This document shows, one piece after another, positions 16,640 to 25,409 of a stretch of DNA of 50,766 bases (positions are counted from its first letter, which is position 1; each line of letters opens with the position of its first letter). Source of the DNA: Propionibacteriaceae bacterium (lineage in GTDB: Bacteria > Actinomycetota > Actinomycetes > Propionibacteriales > Propionibacteriaceae); contig JAOPXN010000086.1 in assembly GCA_025965155.1 (NCBI GenBank), positions 1 to 50,766 on the forward strand, written 5' to 3'. The notes below the pieces were generated by a model. That model had not been told where the DNA came from. It worked only from the letters and a program-made list of their open reading frames with translations, and did no database searches. A program made the position numbers and the translations under genes.

Positions 16640-18049
16640 TCATTTCGGTAGCGATAACAGGCGTGTGCGCGAATTGAGCTGATTGATCGCCGACACGAAG
16701 ATCGAGCCAAGCTCCGACCCGGTGGCCGCACAGTAGAAGAAGTCGCCATCAGCGTTCTCGGTTGTTCTTAGTGCCGGAGTTGAGCAGTCGTTATCGGCGT
16801 CACTGGCTTGGCCCAGGGCATCTGGTGACGCCGCGGCTGCGAGGACGGTGCGGACAAACGTACCGGAGGTGGTGCACCGTGCAGTGGTGGCACTTCCAAA
16901 CGCGACTGTGATGCTGAGGATTCCACGCGCCTTGGCGTTGGTTGCGACTTGAGCGAAGTTGGTGCACGCGGTCGCTCCGTTGGTGGTACCGATGTCGGTG
17001 GTCGTGTCCAAGTCGGTGGATCCGGTGATGTTGGCCTCATTGGGCTCGCCATCGGTTTCGAAGATGATCGCCTTGCGGGCTACGGTCGGTCGCGTCGGCA
17101 GGGTGCTCAGGTTGTTCGAGCTCAAGCCCAACACGTAGCGCGCGGCTGCTTTGAGTGGGGAGGCGAGGTAGGTGCCTCCGCTTGAGGAGCCCAGGCAGTT
17201 GAGCCCCTTGATCAGCGTGCTATTTGTGTTCAAGGCCGGTGTCTGGCCCGGGTTAGCGGCAGCCAGGATGTAGTCGTTTGAGAAGGGAACAGGTACCCAT
17301 GAGCCTGTTGTCGCCGACGCCGAAGGTGCAGTGACGCAGGCCGCGGTCGGGCTGCTTCGGTGGATCGTGCCCAGCGCCACATACTGCTGTTCCTTTGTCA
17401 TCGTCTGCAGAGTGCTCTTGATTGCGGAGACCATCAGATCCCTGTCGGCGGCGCTCATGCTGCCCGTTCGGTCGGCAACTACGACGACATCCATGGGATT
17501 GGGCGGTGCGGCGCCGCACGACCCCTTGCAGGCGGTAGAGGAGACCGACCCGGTGTTGCCGTTGTTGATCCCGATCGCCGGAGCGAAGGAGAATGCGACA
17601 TCCTTGTCATCCTGCACATTGATCGCGTTGCAGGTGTGGCCGCTTCCGGCGGTGCATGGGATTGCACAGATCGAGGTGTTGCATCTTGCGCCGCTGATCG
17701 TTCCCGGATTACAGGTGCCGGGGATCTCACCCGACCTCACCGTCTTGGTGCTCCCGGTCGATGCGACGATGCACCAGAACGTGACTGTCGGGTTCGCTTC
17801 GGGGTCGTTGGCTGCGGCGAAGGCGAGCGCCACGTTCCTGGCGCCGGTGGGGTCGCTGGGGAGGGAGTACGCGGCGGCTTGAGCGGCCGAGTCAAGGGCG
17901 TTCGTGAGGTTTTGGCGCTGGAGTGTGAGCATGCTGAGGTCGATCGCCAGAGCGGCTGCTCCAAGCAGGACGGGAAGCAACAAGGCAACAATGACCGTCG
18001 AGGCCCCCCGATCCCGATGTGCCGGGCGACGCAGCCAGTGGCGACTCAT
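16640..18049 (-). CDS. TadG-like pilus-assembly protein with von Willebrand factor A domain
   Basis: 469 residues from an ATG at 18049 that overlaps the stop of the TadE-like gene (ATGA); an upstream in-frame ATG at 18115 would run into that gene and is rejected. The N-terminus 'RDRGASTVIVALLLPVLLG' is the Tad-type pseudopilin-like membrane segment, followed by 'DLSMLTLQRQNLTNALDSAA' as in TadG/TadE minor pilins. A VWA domain starts near residue 188 with the metal-site motif 'DRTGSMS' (Asp193). Several paired cysteines in residues 80-150 suggest extracytoplasmic disulfides. TadG proteins anchor or assist Flp/Tad pili or act as minor secreted components. No tadA, tadB, tadC or flp gene is nearby. 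Confidence 0.8.
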   Translation of the reverse strand: MSRHWLRRPAHRDRGASTVIVALLLPVLLGAAALAIDLSMLTLQRQNLTNALDSAAQAAAYSLPSDPTGARNVALAFAAANDPEANPTVTFWCIVASTGSTKTVRSGEIPGTCNPGTISGARCNTSICAIPCTAGSGHTCNAINVQDDKDVAFSFAPAIGINNGNTGSVSSTACKGSCGAAPPNPMDVVVVADRTGSMSAADRDLMVSAIKSTLQTMTKEQQYVALGTIHRSSPTAACVTAPSASATTGSWVPVPFSNDYILAAANPGQTPALNTNSTLIKGLNCLGSSSGGTYLASPLKAAARYVLGLSSNNLSTLPTRPTVARKAIIFETDGEPNEANITGSTDLDTTTDIGTTNGATACTNFAQVATNAKARGILSITVAFGSATTARCTTSGTFVRTVLAAAASPDALGQASDADNDCSTPALRTTENADGDFFYCAATGSELGSIFVSAINQLNSRTRLLSLPK

Positions 18050-18579
18050 TCGATTCTCATTTGGCTTGACCTGACGATGTCGATGGTGGTCCCGAAAGCT
18101 ATCGGTGTGAGCCATTTGTGGGTCCGCGTGACGCGGACGATCGCCGTGCCACCGGAGGTCGCCTCGTTATAGCTGGAGCAGGGGAGGCCGGTTGGCTTCC
18201 GGCAGGACACACTGGCTGTGGTGGGCGCACTGGGGAGCGCGCTGATCGACGAACTGACCACCGCGTCGATGTCCGAAGCCGAGGCTCCGAGGCTCCCTGC
18301 TCGCGCCCCTTCGCGTGCGGCGTTGCCGACAACGGAGGCCTCATTGATGTAGAGCCCGAAGTCGATGACTCCAAGAGCCAGGATGATCAAGAGTGGCGCG
18401 ATCAGCGCGAACTCAACCGCTGCCGAGCCGCGCTGCGTCCGCCGACTCCTGGCGTGGGTGACGTCACCCAGCCCCTTGGTGTGATGCGCTGGGTATCGGC
18501 CGCCCGCGAGCGTGGAGATACTGCTGGCGAATGGCGCGCGCATGCCACGCCTGTCGTCCCCGGACCCATCTGTCCTCAT
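18046..18579 (-). CDS. TadE-family membrane protein
   Basis: Up to 177 residues. The core 'RGSAAVEFALIAPLLIILAL' with 'GVIDFGLYINEASVVGNAAR' is the diagnostic TadE segment: a processing-like site, one membrane helix with Glu at position 5 of the mature-like sequence, and a following helix. The C-terminal half is a small beta-rich extracytoplasmic region with two cysteines. The start is uncertain: ATG at 18579 or at 18543 are both possible and neither has a strong ribosome binding site; the conserved part begins about 50 residues in. Four-base overlap with the downstream tadG-like gene shows co-translation. Confidence 0.8.
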   Translation of the reverse strand: MRTDGSGDDRRGMRAPFASSISTLAGGRYPAHHTKGLGDVTHARSRRTQRGSAAVEFALIAPLLIILALGVIDFGLYINEASVVGNAAREGARAGSLGASASDIDAVVSSSISALPSAPTTASVSCRKPTGLPCSSYNEATSGGTAIVRVTRTHKWLTPIAFGTTIDIVRSSQMRIE

Positions 18580-18760
18580 TCGGCCGTCCGCCTGCTAGAT
18601 CTGTGCCCGAGTTGGCCTCATTCTAGTGCACCCACGGAGTGCTCCCCACGATGTAGTCGCCGGCGGTGCGGTCTCGCGGCGAACCGATCGAAGGCCCCGC
18701 TCGAGCCGCTGCCTCGGCGGCTGAAACAGGGGTCTCGGTCTCACAGCGAGACCCGGTAGG

Positions 18761-18896
18761 GGTACTAGTACCATCGGGACGCTGTGCGTGGAAGATTGAT
18801 GCCTGCTTCGCCGCTCCACCACGCGCCTCGCGCTCAGCACAGTCGCCATCCCCCCACTTTTGGTACTAGTCGACCCCCCAGTTTGGTACTAGTACC
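18761..18896. repeat. repeated palindromic boxes GGTACTAGTACC upstream of the multicopper oxidase
   Basis: The perfect 12-bp palindrome GGTACTAGTACC occurs at 18761-18772 and 18885-18896. A third, one-sided copy TTTGGTACTAGT at 18859-18870 repeats exactly at 18882-18893, a 23-base period (about two helical turns). A separate hairpin lies just upstream (GGTCTCG 18731-18737 with CGAGACC 18747-18753). The boxes sit 100 to 240 bases before the oxidase start and between divergent genes, so they look like operators for a regulator of the oxidase, the tad pair or both. Confidence 0.6.
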
Positions 18897-18997
18897 GCAT
18901 AGTTGTGGAAGGCATTGTGGAGATAGGGGAAAGCAGCCGCGAAGGGACGCAGCCTTTCCGACATATTCCACAAGCACACCGTTCCTTGGGGGGAACC

Positions 18998-21298
18998 ATG
19001 ACTTTGTCGCGCACAAGCGAGAACCTGCAGGTGACCGGGTGCGAGAAACCCGCGCACAGCGTCGACCGTCGGAGTGAATCCGCGGTCGCTGACGTTCCGG
19101 CCGAGCACGGGGTCGACGAGACCTCAGAGTCACCAGAAGAAGGCGGTCTGTCCCGGCGCACACTCTTGAGGCTGGGAGCCGCCGGCGCGGCCGGTGTCGC
19201 CCTGACGTCCGGCCGAGGAGTGCTGGAGCCGTATCTCGCTCCGAAGGGTCTGCTGTCGAGCAACGGGGTGTTCGCCGCTGCAGCGACGGCACTCTCGGAC
19301 CTGGTCTACACCGAGGCGTTTCCGACCAGCCCGCTGATCCTCACACCGTTCACCGACGAGCTGCCGATCCCGAAGGCCGCCACCCCAGTGCCCAAGTCGG
19401 AATACAGCGGCTGGGCAAAGACCCCAGGCCCCGGACTCGGCCAGCAGAGCTCACTAGGGAACCAGCAGCACCAGATTTGGCCCAGCAAGATCGGCTATCC
19501 GGACCCGATCGTCTACAAGTTCGACCTCCTGGTGCGCGGTCACGCCTTCACCACATCGGAGGTGCTACCGATCGACTCGAAGGGCCAGCCGACCGTCTCG
19601 TTCGACGGCGGCAAGACTGTCGCCGCTGGCAAGACGCGCAAACTGCCGCTCAGCACGATCTATGGCTTCAACGGCACCTTCCCCGGACCGCGGATCAACG
19701 CCGAGTACGGCAAGCCGGTGCTGGTCCGGTTCGAGAACCACCTCGACGAGAATCCACTTGGGCTCGATCGCCAGGACTTCGGCTCCCCGGACCTGTCCTT
19801 CCTGACGCACCTGCACAACGGGCACACCGCGCCGGAGAGCGACGGTAATCCGCATTACTCGATGAACTATGGGCCGAAGGCGGCAGGGTACGAGCCGGGG
19901 ACCTCCTGCGACAACCTCTACCTGAACTGGCCGGCGGGCGGCGATGACCGGGAGAAGCAGAGCTTCTTCTGGTTCCATGACCACCGGATGGATCACACCG
20001 GCTCCAACGTCTACAAGGGCATGGTCGGCCTGTACCCCATCTATGACCCGAAGAACGGGATGGACATGGGTGACGAGCGGCGGGGGCTCCGCCTGCCCGG
20101 CGTCCGCAAAGACAACGCTGACGGGTCCTTCGATGTCGACTACGACATCCCGCTGGCCTTCTACGACTGCCGACTGGACGACGGCGTCACGGTGCACCAG
20201 GACGTCCACGACGGTATGGGCGAGTTTCCGGCCGCCAAGAACCCGAACAAGCATCCCGAATGGTGGGGCAAGACGTTCTTCAAGCACTTCCCCAACCACG
20301 GCTTCGTCGGCGATATCTTCACCGTCAACGGCACGGCCAGCCCCGTGATCCACGTCAAGCGACGCAAGTACCGCTTCCGGTTCCTCGACGCCTCGGTCGC
20401 CAGGATCTATGAGTTCAAGCTGATGAGCTCCACCAAGGGCCCGAAGTCGTCGGCATCGCTGGGCTACAGCGGTGACGAGCTCGAGGGTCAGTACCGCATC
20501 CCCGACGGCCAGCAGTGCATGCAGTTCACCCAGATCGCCTCCGACGGCGGACTGCTGCCATTCCCGATCAAGCGCGACTCGTTCGAGCTGTGGCCCGCCA
20601 AGCGACGCGAGGTCATCGTCGACTTCACGAGGTACCAGGACGGCACCCCGACCACCAAGGGCGACGTGATCTACCTGACCAACGTCATGAAGATGCCGAA
20701 CGGGCGGATGTGGTCCAACTCCTCCCGCTTCTCCTCCGACCCGAACTACAAGGTGCCGGTACTGAAGATCGTGATCGGCGACGACGCACCCGACGACAGC
20801 GAGATCCCGACCAAGATGCGTGACCTTCCGCCACTGCCGACCAACTGGCAGAGCATGCTGGACAACCGCCTGATCTTCGAGGTGCAGCGCGGCAGCGCCG
20901 CTGGCGAGACCGAGTGGATGATCAACGGCAAGCCCTTCGATCCAGCAACGTCCGCAACCAGTATGAAGAACAAAGCCGGCGCGTCACCGCTGGCCCAGCA
21001 GAAGAAGAACAGCTTCAACCTGTGGGAGATCCGCAACGGAGGCGGCGGATGGGTACACCCCTTCCACCTCCATATGGAGGAGCACCGCACCGTCATGCGG
21101 AACAACAAGGACGTGACCAGGGGAGATCCGTCGCATCCAGACGATGTGTCCCGCGAAGACCTGGTGGCGCTCGACCCGAGTGAGTCGGTGATCATCTATC
21201 GGGGGTTCCGAGACTTCACCGGGCCGTACGTCGCGCATTGTCACAACCTGGCCCACGAGGACCACGCCATGATGTTCGGCTGGGAAATCACCGAGTAG
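18998..21298 (+). CDS. Tat-exported multicopper oxidase
   Basis: 766 residues from the ATG at 18998 with GGGGGGAA just upstream; an earlier in-frame ATG at 18905 lacks such a site. About residues 55-75 hold a twin-arginine signal ('LSRRTLLRLGAAGAAGVAL'), fitting export of a folded copper enzyme. All four copper-binding segments are visible: HLHNGH (about 271), 'FWFHDHRMDH' (327), HPFHLHMEEH (687) and 'HCHNLAHEDHAMM' (747), giving type 1, 2 and 3 centres with a Met as probable axial type 1 ligand. It belongs with CotA, phenoxazinone synthase and bilirubin oxidase-type three-domain oxidases; substrate could be phenolics or metal ions. A strong terminator follows, then a membrane protein gene. 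Confidence 0.9.
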   Translation: MTLSRTSENLQVTGCEKPAHSVDRRSESAVADVPAEHGVDETSESPEEGGLSRRTLLRLGAAGAAGVALTSGRGVLEPYLAPKGLLSSNGVFAAAATALSDLVYTEAFPTSPLILTPFTDELPIPKAATPVPKSEYSGWAKTPGPGLGQQSSLGNQQHQIWPSKIGYPDPIVYKFDLLVRGHAFTTSEVLPIDSKGQPTVSFDGGKTVAAGKTRKLPLSTIYGFNGTFPGPRINAEYGKPVLVRFENHLDENPLGLDRQDFGSPDLSFLTHLHNGHTAPESDGNPHYSMNYGPKAAGYEPGTSCDNLYLNWPAGGDDREKQSFFWFHDHRMDHTGSNVYKGMVGLYPIYDPKNGMDMGDERRGLRLPGVRKDNADGSFDVDYDIPLAFYDCRLDDGVTVHQDVHDGMGEFPAAKNPNKHPEWWGKTFFKHFPNHGFVGDIFTVNGTASPVIHVKRRKYRFRFLDASVARIYEFKLMSSTKGPKSSASLGYSGDELEGQYRIPDGQQCMQFTQIASDGGLLPFPIKRDSFELWPAKRREVIVDFTRYQDGTPTTKGDVIYLTNVMKMPNGRMWSNSSRFSSDPNYKVPVLKIVIGDDAPDDSEIPTKMRDLPPLPTNWQSMLDNRLIFEVQRGSAAGETEWMINGKPFDPATSATSMKNKAGASPLAQQKKNSFNLWEIRNGGGGWVHPFHLHMEEHRTVMRNNKDVTRGDPSHPDDVSREDLVALDPSESVIIYRGFRDFTGPYVAHCHNLAHEDHAMMFGWEITE

Positions 21299-21306
21299 GT
21301 GTATCG

Positions 21307-21340
21307 GCACCGTCGTGAGCCGGACGGCTCACGACGGTGC
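21307..21340 (+). terminator. strong hairpin terminator after the multicopper oxidase
   Basis: A perfect 15-bp stem: GCACCGTCGTGAGCC (21307-21321), loop GGAC, and GGCTCACGACGGTGC (21326-21340), starting eight bases after the stop codon. No T-tract follows. Confidence 0.8.
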
Positions 21341-21394
21341 ATGCCCGCAGACTGACGCTCGGGGCAGCACTGTCCGCCCCTGACTAGAACGAGT

Positions 21395-22543
21395 GTGATC
21401 ACCATGAGCATCAATACGACGATTCGCCCGGGCAGCCGCCAGGGCCAGCTGACAGTCCCCTGGTCAATGATCATCCTGCTTGCCGCCGTGATGGCCTACG
21501 CCGACGGTTTCTGGCTGACGACAGTACGGGGAGCCGTCGGCGCGATCGAGCGCACCCAGCAGCCCTTTGCCAGCTGGTGGCGCGAGTCAACTGTCGCACT
21601 GCCAGTCTTCGTTTTCGCCGTACTGGCGGCCATGACGCTGGCGCTGCGCCGATTCGGCCCGGAGCTGCGTAAGCCCAAGTCGGTGGCGATGACGGGGCTG
21701 CTGATCGTTGCGGCCGGTACGGTCGCTGGCATGGCCCAGATAGCGGTGAGCTCGGCGTACGACTATCAGCTGCAGTCAGACCAGATGGCCATGATGGACT
21801 CGATGCACAGCATCTGCGCAGGCACTGCAAGCTGCCTGGCCCAAGGACAGCAGTCAACTCTGGCGGCGCATGCCCGCGCACTGGGCTACGTCAGCGGATT
21901 ACTGCTCGTCACGAACCTGGTTCTCGTCGGCTGGGTAGTGGCCATCCGGGGCGGACGGCTGAAGGTCAGCATCCCGAGGTCCCAGCCCGAGGATGACGCA
22001 GCCCCGCACCTCATCAGGGGGAGCCGAGCCGACGACCTACGCCTGCTCCTGGTTGTGGGGCTTCTCGGCAGCGGCGCCATCCATGCCGCCGTCGTGCCCG
22101 AGCACCTGACCGAGTGGACCGCTGCAGGAATGTTCTTCATTCTGCTCACGGCCGCAGAACTAGCAGTCGCAGGCATGCTCGCGACTCGGCAACGCCGCAC
22201 CGGGCTCCTGGCGGCTGTCGTCGTGTCCCTCGGTCCACTCCTGCTCTGGGCGTGCTCCCGTGCCGTCGGCCTGCCGTTCGGGCCGAAAGCGGGCACACCC
22301 GAGAGCATCGGACTTCCCGACGTCGTCGCCTGCGTGCTGGAAGTGGGCACCCTGCTCGCCGCCGTTGCGTTCCTTCGCGTTGCCGGGTGGCTGCGACGAC
22401 CGGCCGCGTCGCTCCACGTACGAGCGCTCACCGTTGTAGCGGTGATCGCCGCCACCGTGATCGGGCTTGCCGGGGTTGCGCCGACCTGGTTCGACGTCCT
22501 CGGTGGCGCGGACGATCATTCAACGATGGTGATGCCTCGCTGA
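21395..22543 (+). CDS. polytopic membrane protein of unknown family, possibly copper-related
   Basis: 382 residues from a GTG, or 379 from the ATG at 21404; neither has a clear ribosome binding site. About nine hydrophobic helices run through the protein (for example near residues 24-43, 68-85, 98-120, 155-178). A loop around residues 129-146 reads QMAMMDSMHSICAGTASC, rich in Met, His and Cys, and the C-terminus ends 'DDHSTMVMPR'. Such residues are common copper ligands, and the gene directly follows a multicopper oxidase, so a role in copper delivery or in oxidase function is a reasonable guess. I do not recognise the family. It ends convergent with the TIM-barrel isomerase gene. Confidence 0.65.
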   Translation: MITMSINTTIRPGSRQGQLTVPWSMIILLAAVMAYADGFWLTTVRGAVGAIERTQQPFASWWRESTVALPVFVFAVLAAMTLALRRFGPELRKPKSVAMTGLLIVAAGTVAGMAQIAVSSAYDYQLQSDQMAMMDSMHSICAGTASCLAQGQQSTLAAHARALGYVSGLLLVTNLVLVGWVVAIRGGRLKVSIPRSQPEDDAAPHLIRGSRADDLRLLLVVGLLGSGAIHAAVVPEHLTEWTAAGMFFILLTAAELAVAGMLATRQRRTGLLAAVVVSLGPLLLWACSRAVGLPFGPKAGTPESIGLPDVVACVLEVGTLLAAVAFLRVAGWLRRPAASLHVRALTVVAVIAATVIGLAGVAPTWFDVLGGADDHSTMVMPR

Positions 22544-22565
22544 GGCACGGCGAAAACTTCCTGAT

Positions 22566-22600
22566 ATCCGCCCTGCCCATCGACCTTGGAGCAGGCGGAT
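22566..22600. terminator. imperfect bidirectional terminator between convergent genes
   Basis: ATCCGCCCTGC (22566-22576) pairs with GCAGGCGGAT (22591-22600) with one bulged base and a 14-base loop, in the 58-base gap between two convergent genes. Confidence 0.5.
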
Positions 22601-22601
22601 T

Positions 22602-23396
22602 TCAGCGTTTCAGCAGTGCCGCTACCTGAGGTAGCACGGTTTCTATCGGCCGGCTGATGCCGCACTCCATCGCCAGCCAGCCCTCGTATCCGATGTCCTC
22701 CAGTGCGTCGAGGGTGTCAGGCCAGTCGTAGTGCCCGGCACCCGGCTCCAGCCGGTTGCTGTCGCCGAGTTGGACATGCTTGATGTGCGCGCCGGCTTTG
22801 CGGATCGCGCCGCCGATGTCGGACTCCTCGACGGACATGTGGAAGGTGTCGGCGATCACTGCGACGCCGGGTGAGTCGACCTCCTCGACGATGGAGACTG
22901 CGTCAGCCAGCGTATTGATCATGAAGTCCTCGTACCTGTTCAGCGGCTCAAGTACGAGTAGCGCTCCTACCTGGGTGGCGTGGGCTCCGAGCTCAGTCAG
23001 AGCAGCGACCAGCAGCGCGCGCGACTCGGCGTCGGAGCGTGGCGGAGTGAACGGCGGAAGGTTGCGCGAGAACAATCCGAACGCGTGCGGGGAAACAACG
23101 CCGAAGCCGCCGGCCTCCACGATCGTGGTGAGTAGCAGCTTCACCTGCTCGATGGCGTCGCGGCGACGGTCCCGGTCGAAGTCACCGATGAAGTGGTCCA
23201 TATGGACGACCGCCGTGGGCATCACCACGCCGGCGTCCCGGGCCGCGCGCAGCTCAGCCGCCCGCGCCGCGAAAACTCCGTCGCCGCGGCCCGACAGCTC
23301 GATGCCGTCGAAGCCGACCGAGCGGACGAAATCGAACTTCTCGATCAGGGTGTCACCCGGCAAGGTTGCCTCCGCGGCGGCGAGCTTGAACGTCAT
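22602..23396 (-). CDS. sugar phosphate isomerase/epimerase (xylose isomerase-like TIM barrel)
   Basis: 264 residues from the ATG at 23396, which overlaps the stop of the upstream dehydrogenase by four bases; a much longer upstream reading overlaps that gene and is rejected. The fold signature is clear: 'FDFVRSVGFDGIELSGRG' near the start, 'LLVLEPLNRYEDFMIN' with the metal-ligand Glu, 'VAVIADTFHMSVEE' with Asp/His ligands, 'HIKHVQLGDSNR' and a final 'GYEGWLAMECG' Glu. Family members interconvert keto sugars (epimerases) or act as isomerases/dehydratases on inositols and sugar acids. It is the last gene of the leftward sugar-import operon, so it should act on the imported sugar or its oxidised product. 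Confidence 0.85.
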   Translation of the reverse strand: MTFKLAAAEATLPGDTLIEKFDFVRSVGFDGIELSGRGDGVFAARAAELRAARDAGVVMPTAVVHMDHFIGDFDRDRRRDAIEQVKLLLTTIVEAGGFGVVSPHAFGLFSRNLPPFTPPRSDAESRALLVAALTELGAHATQVGALLVLEPLNRYEDFMINTLADAVSIVEEVDSPGVAVIADTFHMSVEESDIGGAIRKAGAHIKHVQLGDSNRLEPGAGHYDWPDTLDALEDIGYEGWLAMECGISRPIETVLPQVAALLKR

Positions 23397-24439
23397 GCGG
23401 TCTCCTCGAAGCTCAGCACGACCTGAAGAGCCTGCTCGGGATGCTCGTCCAACATCGCAAACGCAGTAGCGGCCTCGCTCAGCGGAACAGTGTGGGTGAT
23501 CAGGTCGATCAGCTCCAGCCGCCCGCTGACCGCAAGGTCCATAGCGGTTTTGGCTAGTCGGTAGCTGTCCCACCTGTGCTGCAGGGCCGGGGAGACGCCC
23601 GAAATCTGGGAGGCGATCACCGCAACCCGGTTGTGGTGGAACTCCTCGCCCAGCCGCAGACCGGTGCCCTCGCCCTGCATGAACCCGGCGACGCAGACCC
23701 GGGAGCTGTAGGCCACGCTCCGGATCGCCTCGTGCATGGCCCGGTAGTTGCCGGTCAGCTCCAGGCAGACGTCGGCGCCGCGCCCCTCCGTGAGATCGCG
23801 AATTCGTTCCGCCACGGCGCCCACGGCTGGGTCCAGCACGACGTCGGCACCGAGCTTGTCAGCCAAGTCACGCCGGCTCCGGATGCCGTCGACCCCGATG
23901 ACGTAAGCGCCGTTCATCCGAGCCAGCTGGGCTGCGATCTGTCCAGGTACCCCGAGCCCGAAGACGGCGACCGTCTCGCCGATGTGAATGTCGGCGTCCA
24001 GCACCACGTTGAGCGCGATCGCGCCGATCTGGGAGAAGATGCCCACCCGCGGATCGACCGACGAGTTCAGCAACCGCTTCACCGCCCGATCGGCTTTCTG
24101 CACAGTCCCGGTGCGGTGGCCCCAGGTGCCCCACACTCGGTCCCCGACCGAGAGGCCCCCTGCTTCGGCTCCTACCTCCACAACTTCGCCAACTTCTTCG
24201 TACCCCCAGCCGTTGACGGGGTACTCGATGCTGGTCGACCCGTCGACGAACAGCCGGGTGTCGCTGTCCCAGCGCTTGTTCAGATAGGGATTGCTGCCGC
24301 GGTACGCCGTCAGCTCGGTGCCCGCAGAAATGCCCGAATACAGGGTCCTCAGCCTGACCTCGTCGGGGCCGAGAAGACTGTCGCTGTCGTCGATGACCTC
24401 GGCAACACGTGCGGAGGTGAAGCTCACCATCGAGCCCAT
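23393..24439 (-). CDS. MDR-superfamily zinc-type dehydrogenase lacking the catalytic-zinc cysteine
   Basis: 348 residues, ATG start with AAGGAG upstream. The N-terminal GroES-like domain reads 'TLYSGISAGTELTAYRGSNP' where ordinary alcohol or sorbitol dehydrogenases have C-G-x-C-x-x-D; the catalytic Cys is replaced, and the structural four-Cys lobe is also absent. The Rossmann part is intact ('VAVFGLGVPGQIAAQLARM', then 'IGVDGIRSRRDLADKLGADV' for cofactor binding). This matches the zinc-independent 'SGIS-x-GTE' branch of the MDR family. Within the operon it could oxidise the C-3 or other hydroxyl of the imported sugar before the downstream TIM-barrel enzyme acts. Substrate is not determinable here. 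Confidence 0.82.
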   Translation of the reverse strand: MGSMVSFTSARVAEVIDDSDSLLGPDEVRLRTLYSGISAGTELTAYRGSNPYLNKRWDSDTRLFVDGSTSIEYPVNGWGYEEVGEVVEVGAEAGGLSVGDRVWGTWGHRTGTVQKADRAVKRLLNSSVDPRVGIFSQIGAIALNVVLDADIHIGETVAVFGLGVPGQIAAQLARMNGAYVIGVDGIRSRRDLADKLGADVVLDPAVGAVAERIRDLTEGRGADVCLELTGNYRAMHEAIRSVAYSSRVCVAGFMQGEGTGLRLGEEFHHNRVAVIASQISGVSPALQHRWDSYRLAKTAMDLAVSGRLELIDLITHTVPLSEAATAFAMLDEHPEQALQVVLSFEETA

Positions 24440-24494
24440 AGTGGTGTTCTCCTTGTCTGTACTGAGGGACTTTGAAGTGGAGCGGGGGAGCGGT

Positions 24495-25409
24495 CTACCC
24501 TTTGACGGCCCCGGAGATGAAGCCTTCGGTGACCTGGCGCTGCAGCACGACGAACAAGATCACAATCGGGACGATCGTGATCAAGGTCCCCGCTGCCAGC
24601 GGACCGATGTCGAGCGACCGCCCGCCGGTGAACATGTAGAGGCCCGTTGTCAGCGGCCGGTAGTCCCCTCCGGGGAGATAGAGCAGCGGAACCAGGAAGT
24701 TGTTCCAGTTGGCCAGGAACGTGAACACGGCAAGGGCCCCCATCCCCGAGCGCACCAGCGGGAGCATGACGCGGGCGAAGATCTGCGCTTCACTGCAGCC
24801 GTCCACGCGCGCCGCCTGCTCAAGCTCGGTTGGCAGGTCGGAGAAGAACGCCCGCATGAAGAAGGTGCCGAAGGAGATTCCGGTGGACGTGAGCACGAGG
24901 ATGGCGCCGAGCAGTGTGTCCAGCAGCCCCATCGACCGCAGTTGGAAGTACAGCGGGATCATGTAGGTGAAGAATGGCACCAGCAGCCCCAGCACCACCA
25001 GATAGAACATGACCGTGCGGCCGCGAAACGGCAGCCGGGCAAAGGTGTAGCCCGCCATGGTTGAGATCGCGATCACGAGCAGTGTGCTGGGTACGGTCAA
25101 CAACAGGCTGTTCACGAGGTAGGAGCTGAACCGTCCCACGGTCCACGCCGACACCAGGTTGTCGAAAGAGAACGAGGAGAACAGCCCGAACGGGTTCAGC
25201 GTCACGTCGTCGGAGGTCTTCAGCGCCGTAGACACCACCAGGATGACCGGGAACAACGTCAGCAGGGCCAGCACTATGAGTACTGCATGCCGCAGCGCCA
25301 GACTCAGCTGCCTCCGGCCGCTGTGACGAACCACGTCCGCGGACCTGGCCCGAGTCCTGCCCCGCCCGGTCTGCTTGGCCAGCGTAGTAGGTATCGGCTG
25401 ATCAAGCAT
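24495..25409 (-). CDS. carbohydrate ABC transporter permease (MalG type)
   Basis: 304 residues from an ATG at 25409 that shares a base with the stop of the first permease (TGATG). A longer reading of the same frame crosses that neighbour and is a shadow. Six hydrophobic helices are present, starting 'HAVLIVLALLTLFPVILV'. The cytoplasmic EAA loop, which contacts the ATPase, reads 'EQAARVDGCSEAQIF' near residue 200. The ending 'EGFISGAVKG' is typical of the MalG branch. It forms a heterodimer with the permease next to it in the inner membrane. No ATPase gene is in the operon. Confidence 0.92.
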   Translation of the reverse strand: MLDQPIPTTLAKQTGRGRTRARSADVVRHSGRRQLSLALRHAVLIVLALLTLFPVILVVSTALKTSDDVTLNPFGLFSSFSFDNLVSAWTVGRFSSYLVNSLLLTVPSTLLVIAISTMAGYTFARLPFRGRTVMFYLVVLGLLVPFFTYMIPLYFQLRSMGLLDTLLGAILVLTSTGISFGTFFMRAFFSDLPTELEQAARVDGCSEAQIFARVMLPLVRSGMGALAVFTFLANWNNFLVPLLYLPGGDYRPLTTGLYMFTGGRSLDIGPLAAGTLITIVPIVILFVVLQRQVTEGFISGAVKG

